From Parvularculaceae bacterium (GTDB taxonomy: Bacteria; Pseudomonadota; Alphaproteobacteria; Caulobacterales; Parvularculaceae), in contig JANQSJ010000007.1 in NCBI GenBank assembly GCA_028284065.1, positions 372,001 through 436,000 on the forward strand: a stretch of DNA of 64,000 bases, written 5' to 3'. The notes under the pieces were generated by a model. That model saw nothing but the letters and a program-made list of their open reading frames with translations, made no database searches and was not told the origin of the DNA. Of the stretch, positions 46,052-54,077 are shown piece after piece (the stretch's first letter is position 1; every line of letters starts with the position of its first letter). The position numbers were made by a program, and so were the translations under genes.

Positions 46052-46075
46052 ATGTCTGCACGGCGTGATGTCTGA
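46052..46075 (+). CDS. Possible leader mini-ORF, seven codons
   Basis: An ATG at 46052 sits seven bases after a strong ribosome-binding sequence (AAGGAGG, 46038-46044) and encodes MSARRDV before TGA at 46073-46075. Its last codons overlap, in another frame, the start ATG (46068) of the next gene, which has no good ribosome-binding site of its own. It could couple translation of the main gene to the leader. Too short to be sure it is translated. Confidence 0.35.
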   Translation: MSARRDV

Positions 46076-46613
46076 GCAAAGGGAGATTCATCAAGTCCCG
46101 AGCGCGGCGCCGGATGCCGTCAAGGCCGGAATGTCGCCTGATGCCCCGCCCTGCGAGGTCTCCTACGCCGAGTGGCGTTGGGAGTTCATGCAGGCGGAAC
46201 GCGCCATGGATGACGGCGACGTTGAGCGGGCGGTCCGCGGCTATGGCGTCGCGGGCGCGATTGCCGAGCGCTTTTTGCGGCTCGCCGACCGCAACAGATT
46301 CACCGCCTCCTGCGCCGTGCGCGCATTTCTGGAAGCGAAGCGCGGGCTCGCGAAGGCGCTGCGCGCGCAGGACAGGAAGGACGACGCCCTCGCCATCGCC
46401 AACAGCGCGTTTACGCAGATTTGCCTGCGCGCGGCCTGGCCGTGCACGGCGCCGCAACTGCGCGACGCCTGCGAGGCGCGCATCAGCGACGCGCTCGACG
46501 ATATGTCGTCGGCGCTCGACCGCGCCTTCGCCGCGCCCGCAAAGCACTTGGCGGCAAGGGCGATCGCGGAGCAATCGCGCCGCCAGGCGAATGCGCTGCG
46601 ACGCGCCGCTTAA
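46068..46613 (+). CDS. Hypothetical helical protein, putatively iron-regulated
   Basis: About 181 aa, no recognised family. It is almost entirely helical and soluble, with residues AERAMDDGDVERAVRGYGVAG and DRKDDALAIANSAFTQIC resembling degenerate TPR-like pairs, and no signal peptide. The start is set at 46068 (MSEQREIHQ); ATG at 46026 is also in frame, upstream of the ribosome-binding sequence. A Fur-like box lies over its promoter, and the iron and heme region begins right after it. Its TAA stop is the first codon of the second copy of the 105-bp repeat, as for wecC. Real gene on the strength of codon bias; function unknown. Confidence 0.6.
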   Translation: MSEQREIHQVPSAAPDAVKAGMSPDAPPCEVSYAEWRWEFMQAERAMDDGDVERAVRGYGVAGAIAERFLRLADRNRFTASCAVRAFLEAKRGLAKALRAQDRKDDALAIANSAFTQICLRAAWPCTAPQLRDACEARISDALDDMSSALDRAFAAPAKHLAARAIAEQSRRQANALRRAA

Positions 46614-46714
46614 AGCGCCGTCGCTTCAATCGGAATCGGCGCGACGCTTTAAGTTCTTGTTTTTGCGCGTTTCCGAACGGACGACCGCACACACTGGGCC
46701 TGGAAACGCTTTAG
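46610..46714 (+). repeat. Dispersed 105-bp palindromic repeat, copy B
   Basis: Second copy of the element at 2266-2370, same length, same orientation relative to the upstream gene, starting at the stop codon of the 46068 gene. Ends are TTAAAGCG and CGCTTTAG. The left stem is weaker than in copy A (a mismatch at base seven). The internal segment GCGTTTCCGAACGG is identical in both. The remaining 46715-46812 holds nothing I can identify. Confidence 0.85.
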
Positions 46715-46812
46715 TCCATCCGGCGGCCGAGCATCGAGACGCAATAATCTGCGTAGAGAGTAATTAGACCCTCCGCCCGCACATCCAAATGGTTTGGAGA
46801 TAGAGCCGCTGC

Positions 46813-47196
46813 TCATGTCAGTCCGGCGTCAAATACGCGCCATGCGCACAGCCCGCCGATCGCGATCAGCGCCAACCCTGCGGGAATGAAGGCCTGACGG
46901 CCCCTCGCCTCCGCCTGCCGCAGAGACATCAGACCAACAGTCGGGAAGATCACGCTGATCGCCACCTTGACCATAAGGAGATGGCCATAGACGGTGATGA
47001 TGACGCCGGGCCAGGTCCAAACTTGGTGGAACGAGACGATCAGGACAGCCGGCCATAGCTCCAAACTGAAAGTGCGCCACAGAACGCCGGGATTCCCTCG
47101 CACGGCAAGCTCGGCGAAGAAGTCGACCCACATCTGTGGCCGGACGATATGGCTGACGCCAAGAAGGATGAGCGGGATCGCGAGCCCCGCCTCCAC
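46813..47196 (-). CDS. Small four-helix membrane protein
   Basis: About 127 aa with four hydrophobic segments and little between them (IPLILLGVSHIV; LWPAVLIVSFHQV; GVIITVYGHLLMVKVAISVIF; AGLALIAIGGLCAW). Family not recognised. The start GTG at 47196 is weak; upstream in-frame residues (DVASISAPQTALY) could belong to the protein if it starts at a CTG, so the true N-terminus is uncertain. It follows the PepSY gene on the same strand after 47 bp and is probably the last gene of that operon. Confidence 0.5.
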   Translation of the reverse strand: MEAGLAIPLILLGVSHIVRPQMWVDFFAELAVRGNPGVLWRTFSLELWPAVLIVSFHQVWTWPGVIITVYGHLLMVKVAISVIFPTVGLMSLRQAEARGRQAFIPAGLALIAIGGLCAWRVFDAGLT

Positions 47197-47243
47197 ATAG
47201 AGGGCTGTCTGCGGCGCGGAGATGGAGGCGACGTCCAGCCGGC

Positions 47244-48854
47244 CTATTCGGCCGCAACCGGAGTTATCTTGCGCTCCGGCTCCGCCTGCGTCCGCACGCG
47301 CGTCTTGCGCGCTTCGGCTGCGCGGCGCTCGGGCAGCCTCAGCGAAAAGGCGAGAGTCAGGGCGCCGACGACAAGGAGCGACACATCGACAAAGCCGGCG
47401 ATCTTGTGGCCATCGCCCAGGAGCGAGAGAAAGGAGTAATCCGTGATCGCTGCATTAATAAACGCCGCAGCGCAGAGCGCGCCGCCGGAGAGCGCCAGGG
47501 TCTCCCGCGTCACCGCATAGTCGTTCTTGCGCCAGAAGGCGTAACCGATCGGCGCCGCCCAGACGGCGAAATAAGTAAGGCCCGTCCAGAACATCCTCTG
47601 CTCTTCCGCGCCCACATAGAGCTTGTCGTGAATAAAGAGCGCGGCCGTCGCCAGGGGCATGCCGACGGTTCCGCCCGTGGCGAGCCGGCCGATGATGAGA
47701 TAGACGCGGTCGCTGCGCGATCCGGTCGACCCGTGCAGACGCCGTTCGACCCACATCATCAACCCCAGCGCGGTGATGACGGCGAGCGACATGCCGAGGG
47801 CGAAGTAAGCGAATTTCAGCGCAATGCCGCCGAACGTGCCGTAGTGAAGCGGCGTCACCGCATTCAAAACGTGGTTCGCCGCCGTAAGTTTCTCAAACTG
47901 GCTATCGGCGATCCGCTCGCCCGTGACGCCGTCGATCTGGAAACCCTCGACAATCGTCAGTTCCCGGTCAGGTTCGAAATAGATGTCGAACCGCGCGTTG
48001 GCGTCGCCATAATGGTTCATCACCACATACCAGACCGGCGCATCGCCATCCGGCATCTTGAGCGACGCCATGTCGTCGACCGACACCATCTGCGCCGGCT
48101 CGCCGGACGCCTCCACCTGCTCGCCGAGGACGGCGGCGAACAGCGCCTCCTGGTCGCCCTTGAAGGTCAGAAGCGCAACGAGCGGTCCGAGAATGGCGAC
48201 GACGCCGAGGATGGCGCCCGTAAACGCGATCATGCTGTAAAACGGCAGCCCCCAAAGGCCCATGACCTTGTGGGCGTCCTGCCACTTAAGCCGCACCGAT
48301 CGGAAGAAGCGCAGCGTGAACAGCTCCTCCAGAATCTTTGTGTGCGCGACGACGCCCGTGATGATGGCGAGCATCAGCGCGACGCCGATAATCCCGACGA
48401 TCGTCCTGCCCGCCGTCCTGCCGCCGAGCCCTTCCGGCCACATGAGATCGCGGTGAAAGTCGAGCAACCACTCGGAGAGCCCCGCTCCCCGCGTCGGCAA
48501 CGGCGCGCCGGTGGCGGAGTCCCAGCGTTGCTCGGTATATTCAAACTTGCCGTTTTCGTCCTTTATCGTCATGCCGCCGACGAAATATGGCTCATAGGAG
48601 GTGGGGTAGGAGAAGCGGACGAACTCCGGCGCCTCTCCGCCCGCGCGCGCGGCGAGCCATTCGGTGAAAATCTCGTTCATCTGCGCCGGTTCTTCGGCCA
48701 CCGTCAGACGCTTGGCCGGGTCTTCCCAGGTCAGGATCTCGTGATGAAAGACCGCGACGCTGCCGGTGAAGACAACGACGTACACAAAGAAGCCGAGCGC
48801 CAGCCCAGTCCAGGAGTGGAGATCATAGTTCCGCAAATGACGCGCACGATCCAT
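47244..48854 (-). CDS. PepSY-TM domain membrane protein, candidate ferrisiderophore reductase
   Basis: 536 aa with about five to seven transmembrane helices. The N-terminus LRNYDLHSWTGLALGFFVYVVVFTGSVAVFHHEIL and the second-helix block DFHRDLMWPEGLGGRT plus KWQDAHKVMGLWGLPFYSMIAFTG are the PepSY-TM (PF03929) signature; paired histidines in these helices could hold heme. In Pseudomonas, FoxB and FpvG of this family reduce Fe(III) released from siderophores in the periplasm. Genes 49658-51985 (receptor), 49230 and 48916 (small proteins) precede it on the same strand, an arrangement typical of siderophore uptake operons. The function is inferred from the family and setting. Confidence 0.83.
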   Translation of the reverse strand: MDRARHLRNYDLHSWTGLALGFFVYVVVFTGSVAVFHHEILTWEDPAKRLTVAEEPAQMNEIFTEWLAARAGGEAPEFVRFSYPTSYEPYFVGGMTIKDENGKFEYTEQRWDSATGAPLPTRGAGLSEWLLDFHRDLMWPEGLGGRTAGRTIVGIIGVALMLAIITGVVAHTKILEELFTLRFFRSVRLKWQDAHKVMGLWGLPFYSMIAFTGAILGVVAILGPLVALLTFKGDQEALFAAVLGEQVEASGEPAQMVSVDDMASLKMPDGDAPVWYVVMNHYGDANARFDIYFEPDRELTIVEGFQIDGVTGERIADSQFEKLTAANHVLNAVTPLHYGTFGGIALKFAYFALGMSLAVITALGLMMWVERRLHGSTGSRSDRVYLIIGRLATGGTVGMPLATAALFIHDKLYVGAEEQRMFWTGLTYFAVWAAPIGYAFWRKNDYAVTRETLALSGGALCAAAFINAAITDYSFLSLLGDGHKIAGFVDVSLLVVGALTLAFSLRLPERRAAEARKTRVRTQAEPERKITPVAAE

Positions 48855-48915
48855 TCGCTGTCTCCTTTTCGCCGGCCGTCACATCGGTCGCCAGCCGTCA
48901 ATTGGTCGCCGGACC

Positions 48916-49233
48916 TCAGGTCAGAGGTTCGGAAAGAAATACGATACCCCCGCACAGACAGGTTATCGCGATCAGTCCGGCCGCCGGCCGCCATGGCTTC
49001 CCGTCCCAATAGGTCCAGAACTGAAAACCAACCCATATCACAGGCACAGCAAGGGTAATCCATAGCGCCTTTTGCGCAAATGGCCCGGGCGCATGCACGA
49101 GCAAGGCGGCGGAAGAGAAAATCGTCGCCGTTAGCGCCCACACTATCGCGCTGGAAAGCCTCGGGGCCTTCCAGGTCGCTGCGGCCAGGCAGACCAGAGC
49201 CAAACAAACGATGACGAGCAGGACGGGAGTCAC
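48916..49233 (-). CDS. Small three-helix membrane protein of siderophore operon
   Basis: 105 aa with three hydrophobic segments (LLVIVCLALVCLAAATW; ALWITLAVPVIWVGFQFW; AAGLIAITCLCGGIVF). It starts with a GTG overlapping the DUF3325 stop (GTGA) and precedes the PepSY gene by 61 bp. Such a trio (DUF3325, another small membrane protein, PepSY-TM) is common beside TonB receptors. Not recognised beyond that (DUF3649 is a possibility I cannot check). Confidence 0.6.
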   Translation of the reverse strand: MTPVLLVIVCLALVCLAAATWKAPRLSSAIVWALTATIFSSAALLVHAPGPFAQKALWITLAVPVIWVGFQFWTYWDGKPWRPAAGLIAITCLCGGIVFLSEPLT

Positions 49234-49577
49234 GATCCGACCCTCAGCATTAACGACGCCGCGCCAATGATGGCTAGGGCGACGCTAAAGACGCCGCCGG
49301 CGAGGTGCGGTTTCGGAAAAAGCGACGCCGACACGAGGTTCGCTGCGCCCGCAATAGTCAGTCCGCCGAGCCAGATCGGCACGCCCCTCGCCCATCCGGA
49401 CGCTGCGGCGAACATTACCAGACTGATAATGGCTAGCCCCCAGGAAAGGGCGAGCACGGCGCGGCGTAGCCGCGCGTCCGTCCTCAGCCGCTCAAAGCCG
49501 GTGCGCCGCCGGTTCCACTGATAGAAGCCGAAGCAGCTTGCGTACAAAAACGCGGAAGCGACGATGATGGCGAGCAT
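49230..49577 (-). CDS. DUF3325-like small membrane protein
   Basis: 115 aa with four hydrophobic segments. YQWNRRRTGFERLR followed by GWARGVPIWLGGLTIAGAANLVSASLFPKPH resembles DUF3325 proteins, which are found in operons with TonB receptors and PepSY-TM proteins and are thought to aid iron uptake. No activity is known. It lies 80 bp downstream of the receptor gene and overlaps the next gene by 4 bp. Confidence 0.65.
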   Translation of the reverse strand: MLAIIVASAFLYASCFGFYQWNRRRTGFERLRTDARLRRAVLALSWGLAIISLVMFAAASGWARGVPIWLGGLTIAGAANLVSASLFPKPHLAGGVFSVALAIIGAASLMLRVGS

Positions 49578-49657
49578 CGCGCCGCCTCCCGGTGATTGCC
49601 GCCAGCGCGGACATGCGGCCCCGCCGACGGGGCGTCTCTTAGCCTAAAAGTCAGCGC

Positions 49658-51985
49658 CTAAAAGTCGGCCACAAGCCGCGCGCCGATCACGCGCGGCGCG
49701 CCTGCGATATTCGTCGCGCCGCCGCCGGGGCCAAAATTCACCGAAAGGTAGTCCTCATCAAAGAGGTTATTGGCGAAAATCTCGACGCCGACGTTTTCGC
49801 CCTCATAGCCGATAACGACATCCACCAGCACGAACGAGTCATTGATCAGTTCGGAGTTATCCGCGATCGGAAATGACTCGGCGGTGTATCGGGCGCGAAG
49901 ATTTCCGAATATTCCGTTCGAAAACGTATACCTGCCGCCAAGTCCCGCGGTCCATCTCGGCGCGTACACGAAATCGCGACCAGTCAAGTCATTCACCGCC
50001 AGATCCGCGCTCTCCGTGAATTCAGTGTCGGCGAACCCGACATTGGCGAAGAGGTCGAGGTTTTCGAGCGGGTTCGCCACCGTCTCAAACTCGAAACCAA
50101 ACAGCCTCGACGCGCCGACATTATCCGTCAACGTATCAAGCGGGTTTGTCGACAACTGAACGAGGATCTGCTGGTCGTCATAGTTAATGTAGTAGGCGTT
50201 AGCATTAACCGTCAGGCGCTTGTCGAACCACTGTGATCGAAAGGCGAACTCATAGTTGGTCGTAAATTCCGGGTCGAAGCTGTTGACGATCCCCAGCGCC
50301 TCCAAATCGTCCTGGGTGATCTGGCCATCACCGTCCGCGTCGGACGCAAGCGCGCCGCGAAACACATTGAACGACAACCCGCCAGCGCGGTAGGCGCGCT
50401 GCACGCTGAAGCTGGTCGAGATATCGTCTGTCCAGTCGTATTTAACGACGCCCTTTGGCAAGAAGGCGGTGAATTCATTATCGGCTTCGATGTCAACGGC
50501 GCTTGAGAAGGTCGACGCCGCCGTCGAAACAACGATATCCACAAGAAAATTGCCGCTCGGCGGGATCGGCGGCACAAACGTGCTGTCGAAAGCGGTCTGG
50601 CTTATGTTCTCGATATCGTAACGCGCGCCGAAGGTCAGGGACAGGCGATCGGTGGCCCGAAACGTCGCTTCGCCGAATACCGCATAGTTCCGGATCTGGT
50701 CGAACCCGTCGCGGTCGAAGATAACTGGAAAGTTTGGCGCAAAGTCAATAATCTGGTTACGGATTGATTCCCCGACCGCCACCTGCGACGCATCAGGCAT
50801 GCCTGTGCCGAACAGGAGACCCGCGAGCGTACCCGCATCCGGAAGCGCGAACGCGGTGTCCACAAGCGACGTGCTGCCGTTCACAAAGTTGCTGTCGCCA
50901 TTATAGTAGTAACCGCCCAACAGCGCATCAAAACGATCGTCTGTGTACGTGAACCGCACTTCTTGCGTAAAGATTTCGTCCGTGGTTCTTGTAAAGCCGG
51001 GCTGATCCGAACCGATCGGCAGATTGTCCGTGTCGAACCTCAAGTCAGTTTCGCTGTCGATATATGCGCTGACGCTGGTTACGCTGAGCCGATCCGTGAT
51101 TTCGTAATTAAGCTCGGCGGAGAGGATGGTCGCTTGCTGATCGCGTCTATCTTCAATGTTCTGAGCGGAGATTCGTTCTTCAGGGAATCGTTCGAATTCA
51201 ATGCGGTCTTCGCCGCGATCGCTGTCAATCAGATTCAAGTTAAAGCGGGCGGTGAGGTCCGGAATGGCGTTCGGCGTCACCAGCAGCTTCGCGCGCGCCG
51301 TCACCGCCTCGGAGCGGTCGCCGTCGTCCGTGCCGAGGGTAGTGTTTTCATTGAACCCGCGAGATCCGGTTATGTCGCCAGACGCTCGGAACGACACCTG
51401 ATCCTCGATAATCGGTATCGTCACCGCGCCCGAGCCGCGAATGGTCTCAAAACTCCCGTAAAGGAACTGGCCGGCGGCTGCGAACTCCGAACCCGGGTCG
51501 ATCGTCCGCGCGACGATTGCGCCAGCAAGCGCATTGCGCCCCTGAACCGTTGACTGGGGTCCACGGAAGATTTCAACGCTCCGCACATCCCAGAGGTTCA
51601 GCGCGCTTTGCTCAAACAGGTTTGACGGGATGAATACGCCGTCGAGGTAGACCGTCGAGACATCGCTCGTGGCGTTGCCGCCGACGCCGCTGTTTCTAAG
51701 GCCGCGAATTGAAAATCCCTGATCTCCGAAAGCGCCCGCGACGTTGGCGGTCTGATTGATCAAGTCGTAAATGTCGATGAAGTTGTTTTCGTCGATCTCG
51801 ACCTCGTCGAACACGGCCACAGAAGACGTTGTGTCCTGAAGCGATCGTTCGATCTTCTCGCCGGTGACGATAATCTCGTCGGAGAGGAACGTCGTGGCGC
51901 CTGCGCCGTCTTCAATTTCTTGCGCCGAAGCGCCGCCTGCCAGGAGAGCCAGCACGCCTACGCTTGCGTAAGCTTTGCCTTTCAT
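49658..51985 (-). CDS. TonB-dependent outer-membrane receptor (siderophore type)
   Basis: 775 aa. Signal peptide to about residue 21 (GGASAQ), then a TonB-box-like DEIIVTGEKIERSL, a plug domain (IYDLINQTANVAGAFGDQGFSIRGLR; VSTVYLDGVFIP; SVEIFRGPQSTVQGRNALAGAI) and a 22-strand barrel ending in Phe (GARLVADF), needed for assembly. It should import a ferric siderophore using TonB energy; the ligand is unknown. It heads a minus-strand operon with the DUF3325-like, small membrane and PepSY-TM genes, and is divergent from fur across a 327-bp gap. Confidence 0.9.
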   Translation of the reverse strand: MKGKAYASVGVLALLAGGASAQEIEDGAGATTFLSDEIIVTGEKIERSLQDTTSSVAVFDEVEIDENNFIDIYDLINQTANVAGAFGDQGFSIRGLRNSGVGGNATSDVSTVYLDGVFIPSNLFEQSALNLWDVRSVEIFRGPQSTVQGRNALAGAIVARTIDPGSEFAAAGQFLYGSFETIRGSGAVTIPIIEDQVSFRASGDITGSRGFNENTTLGTDDGDRSEAVTARAKLLVTPNAIPDLTARFNLNLIDSDRGEDRIEFERFPEERISAQNIEDRRDQQATILSAELNYEITDRLSVTSVSAYIDSETDLRFDTDNLPIGSDQPGFTRTTDEIFTQEVRFTYTDDRFDALLGGYYYNGDSNFVNGSTSLVDTAFALPDAGTLAGLLFGTGMPDASQVAVGESIRNQIIDFAPNFPVIFDRDGFDQIRNYAVFGEATFRATDRLSLTFGARYDIENISQTAFDSTFVPPIPPSGNFLVDIVVSTAASTFSSAVDIEADNEFTAFLPKGVVKYDWTDDISTSFSVQRAYRAGGLSFNVFRGALASDADGDGQITQDDLEALGIVNSFDPEFTTNYEFAFRSQWFDKRLTVNANAYYINYDDQQILVQLSTNPLDTLTDNVGASRLFGFEFETVANPLENLDLFANVGFADTEFTESADLAVNDLTGRDFVYAPRWTAGLGGRYTFSNGIFGNLRARYTAESFPIADNSELINDSFVLVDVVIGYEGENVGVEIFANNLFDEDYLSVNFGPGGGATNIAGAPRVIGARLVADF

Positions 51986-52034
51986 CTGACGACCCCCTCA
52001 ACCAATGAAATTCGTCGCTTCGCATTTGCATTAA

Positions 52035-52049
52035 TGCGTATCATATGCA
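52035..52049. promoter_or_regulatory. Candidate Fur-like operator upstream of the receptor gene
   Basis: TGCGTATCATATGCA is a near-perfect palindrome 50 bp before the receptor start. It shares the TGC...GCA frame and several inner bases with the clearer motif at 45968, 60151 and 63113, but differs at the AA/TT positions. It is weaker evidence than those three. Confidence 0.4.
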
Positions 52050-52119
52050 ACCGGCGTGCGATGATGCGTGACCAGCTGCGCCAGGCGAAACGCGGCGTTT
52101 TACTGCGAGTTAGTCGTAC

Positions 52120-52207
52120 TTGCATTCTCACTCGGAGCCAAGTAGACTTTTTGTTTGATTTGCAGGGACACCTGAGCTCGGCGCGCGGCCGCTTACGGCC
52201 GCGCGCA
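52120..52207 (+). promoter_or_regulatory. Candidate fur promoter and leader hairpin
   Basis: TTGCAT (52120-52125) and TAGACT (52144-52149), 18 bases apart, form a plausible promoter reading towards fur. Downstream, GCGCGCGGCCG / CGGCCGCGCGC (52182-52207) is a perfect 11-bp stem with a four-base loop in the leader. No T-run follows. The gap 51986-52312 contains no other gene. Confidence 0.4.
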
Positions 52208-52312
52208 GTTGACGCGCCCAAATAGACGACGCGCCGGTGCGGGAAATGGCGGCGGCGACACTTAGGGAGGCAGCCGCCATTCCGAGAGAGCTAAGGTTGG
52301 GGAGCGCAGTAA

Positions 52313-52783
52313 ATGTCCAATAGGCTGGAGACGCTTTGCGCCGAAAAGGGCCTGAAAATGACCGGCCAGCGCCGGATACTATGCCGCGTGCTGGCGGAGT
52401 CGGATGATCATCCGGACATCATGGAGATTCATCGGCGAAGCCTTGAAGAAGACCCGAAGATATCGGTCGCGACCGTCTACCGAACGATGAAGCTGTTTGA
52501 GGATGTCGGGGTCGTTCAACGCCACGAATTCGGCGACGGGCGCGCGCGCTATGAGGAATTGGAGGAGACCCACCACGATCACCTGATTGATCTCACCTCG
52601 GGCAAGGTCATCGAATTCGTGAACGACGAAATCGAACGCCTCCAGCATGAGATCGCTGAAAAACTCGGTTACAAGATTCAGTTCCACCGACTGGAACTTT
52701 ACGGTGTCCCGTTGTCCGAGGCGGAAAAACGAGCGGATGCGGACAAATACGCGGGCGCGGACAAAGAGCAGGCTAAGGCTTAG
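52313..52783 (+). CDS. fur: Ferric uptake regulator Fur
   Basis: 156-aa repressor that binds Fe(II) and blocks iron-uptake genes. The winged-helix DNA reader is KMTGQRRILCRVL ... ISVATVYRTMKLFEDVGVVQRHEF. The metal-binding cluster ETHHDHLID is present, while the CxxC pair that binds structural zinc in enterobacterial Fur is replaced (DLTSGKVIEF), as is usual in alphaproteobacteria. The C-terminal 20 residues are charged and probably disordered. It lies between two iron-uptake operons, divergent from the receptor gene; the site motif found in this window is a good candidate for its own operator. Confidence 0.93.
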   Translation: MSNRLETLCAEKGLKMTGQRRILCRVLAESDDHPDIMEIHRRSLEEDPKISVATVYRTMKLFEDVGVVQRHEFGDGRARYEELEETHHDHLIDLTSGKVIEFVNDEIERLQHEIAEKLGYKIQFHRLELYGVPLSEAEKRADADKYAGADKEQAKA

Positions 52784-52929
52784 GAAACGCGGGCTCGGCA
52801 AAGCGCAGGCGTTAGCTCAGCGGTCAGGCCCCCTCAACTCAACGCCGGCCGCTTGAAGTCCGACCGCCTGCCTCCGGGCGGCATGGCGTCATTGCCGCGC
52901 CGCCTGTCATATCGTCGCAAAGGACGCTA

Positions 52930-53130
52930 ATGACTTTCCAGGGCGGAAACGAAACCTATCCGGGCGCGATGGCGGCGAACGTGTTTATCAGGCGAATAAA
53001 GAACTTTGTCGGGAAAAAACCCGGCAGGTCAGCGTTCTGGGCGTGGATCGCCTACCAGTCGATCAAGGGGACGATCACGCTGAGCCTGATCTGGATCCCG
53101 CTGCTGCTCCTCTGGCTCGGACGGTCGTGA
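52930..53130 (+). CDS. Small membrane protein before hmuT
   Basis: 66 aa with one C-terminal hydrophobic segment (TITLSLIWIPLLLLWL) and a basic region before it (IRRIKNFVGKKPGRSAF). No family recognised. AAAGGA lies six bases before the ATG, supporting a real gene. It is 80 bp before hmuT on the same strand, so could be cotranscribed with the heme transporter. Confidence 0.55.
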   Translation: MTFQGGNETYPGAMAANVFIRRIKNFVGKKPGRSAFWAWIAYQSIKGTITLSLIWIPLLLLWLGRS

Positions 53131-53210
53131 CGGGCGGAATTGGAACGGGCGCAAAGCGAAGACACGGGCTCCGGCGACACTGAGTCCAGGCAACCTGAAT
53201 GAGGCACCCA

Positions 53211-54068
53211 ATGCGCATCGATAGATTTGTCCCCTTCTTCGCGGCGCTCGCCGCGCTTCTATCGTCCGCGGCCGCGCAGGATCGAATCGTTTCGGTCGGC
53301 GGCGACGTGACCGAGATCATTTTTGCGCTCGGCGAGGGCGACAGGCTCGTCGCCGTGGACACGACGAGCGTTTATCCGGCGGACAAGGTGAAAGACCTGC
53401 CGAAGGTTGGCTATCTCCGCCAGCTCTCCGCCGAGGGCGTCCTTTCCGCAGAACCAGACCTCATCATTATCAGCGGCGCGGCCGGTCCCGAAACCGCGGT
53501 CGAACTGTTGCGCCAGTCCGGCGTGCCGATGGTCGAGATGGAGACCGAATATTCGATTGAATCGATCATCGACAAAACGCGCCGAACCGCGAAAGCGATC
53601 GGCAAAGAGGAAGAGGGCGAAGAGCTGATCGCCCAGATCGAGTCCGACTGGGCGGACGCGCAAAAGGTGCTCGATGATCTCGGCTTCTCGCCGTCGGCGC
53701 TCTTTGTGGCGGCCACCCAGGACGGCGCGGCGCGCGCAGCGGGGCTCTCAACGGCCGCGAACGGCGTCATCGGCCTGATGCGCGGCAAGAACGTCTTCAG
53801 CGATTACAACGGCTATAAGACGCTGTCGCTTGAGGCCGCCGTCGCAGCGGACCCGGACATCATAATGGTCATGGGCTATCAGGCTGACCGGTTCGGCGGC
53901 CGGGACGCAGTCGCCGACCATCCGGCGCTGTCGCTAACGTCGGCTGCGCAAAGCGGCAATGTCTATTTCGTCGATCAGGTCGAAGTGATGCAGTTCAGTC
54001 CGCGTACCCCCAAAGCCGTCGCGCGGCTGGCGACGGAAATCGCGTCCCAGCGCGAGACGAAAGAATAG
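53211..54068 (+). CDS. hmuT: Heme ABC transporter, periplasmic binding protein
   Basis: 285 aa, signal peptide ending SSAAAQ (about residue 23). RIVSVGGDVTEIIFALGEGDRLVAVD and the VGYLRQLSAEGVLSAEPDLII block are the HmuT/PhuT signature; the Tyr in that block is the usual axial heme ligand. It passes heme from the periplasm to HmuUV. The start at 53211 has GAGG six bases upstream; an in-frame ATG at 53199 is possible. It ends nine bases before hmuU. Confidence 0.92.
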   Translation: MRIDRFVPFFAALAALLSSAAAQDRIVSVGGDVTEIIFALGEGDRLVAVDTTSVYPADKVKDLPKVGYLRQLSAEGVLSAEPDLIIISGAAGPETAVELLRQSGVPMVEMETEYSIESIIDKTRRTAKAIGKEEEGEELIAQIESDWADAQKVLDDLGFSPSALFVAATQDGAARAAGLSTAANGVIGLMRGKNVFSDYNGYKTLSLEAAVAADPDIIMVMGYQADRFGGRDAVADHPALSLTSAAQSGNVYFVDQVEVMQFSPRTPKAVARLATEIASQRETKE

Positions 54069-54077
54069 CCGCCGCCC

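Noticed and set aside
52808-52860. tRNA-like text GTTAGCTCAGCGGTCAGG after fur
   Set aside because: It resembles a D-arm, but no anticodon or T-arm follows and no acceptor stem forms.
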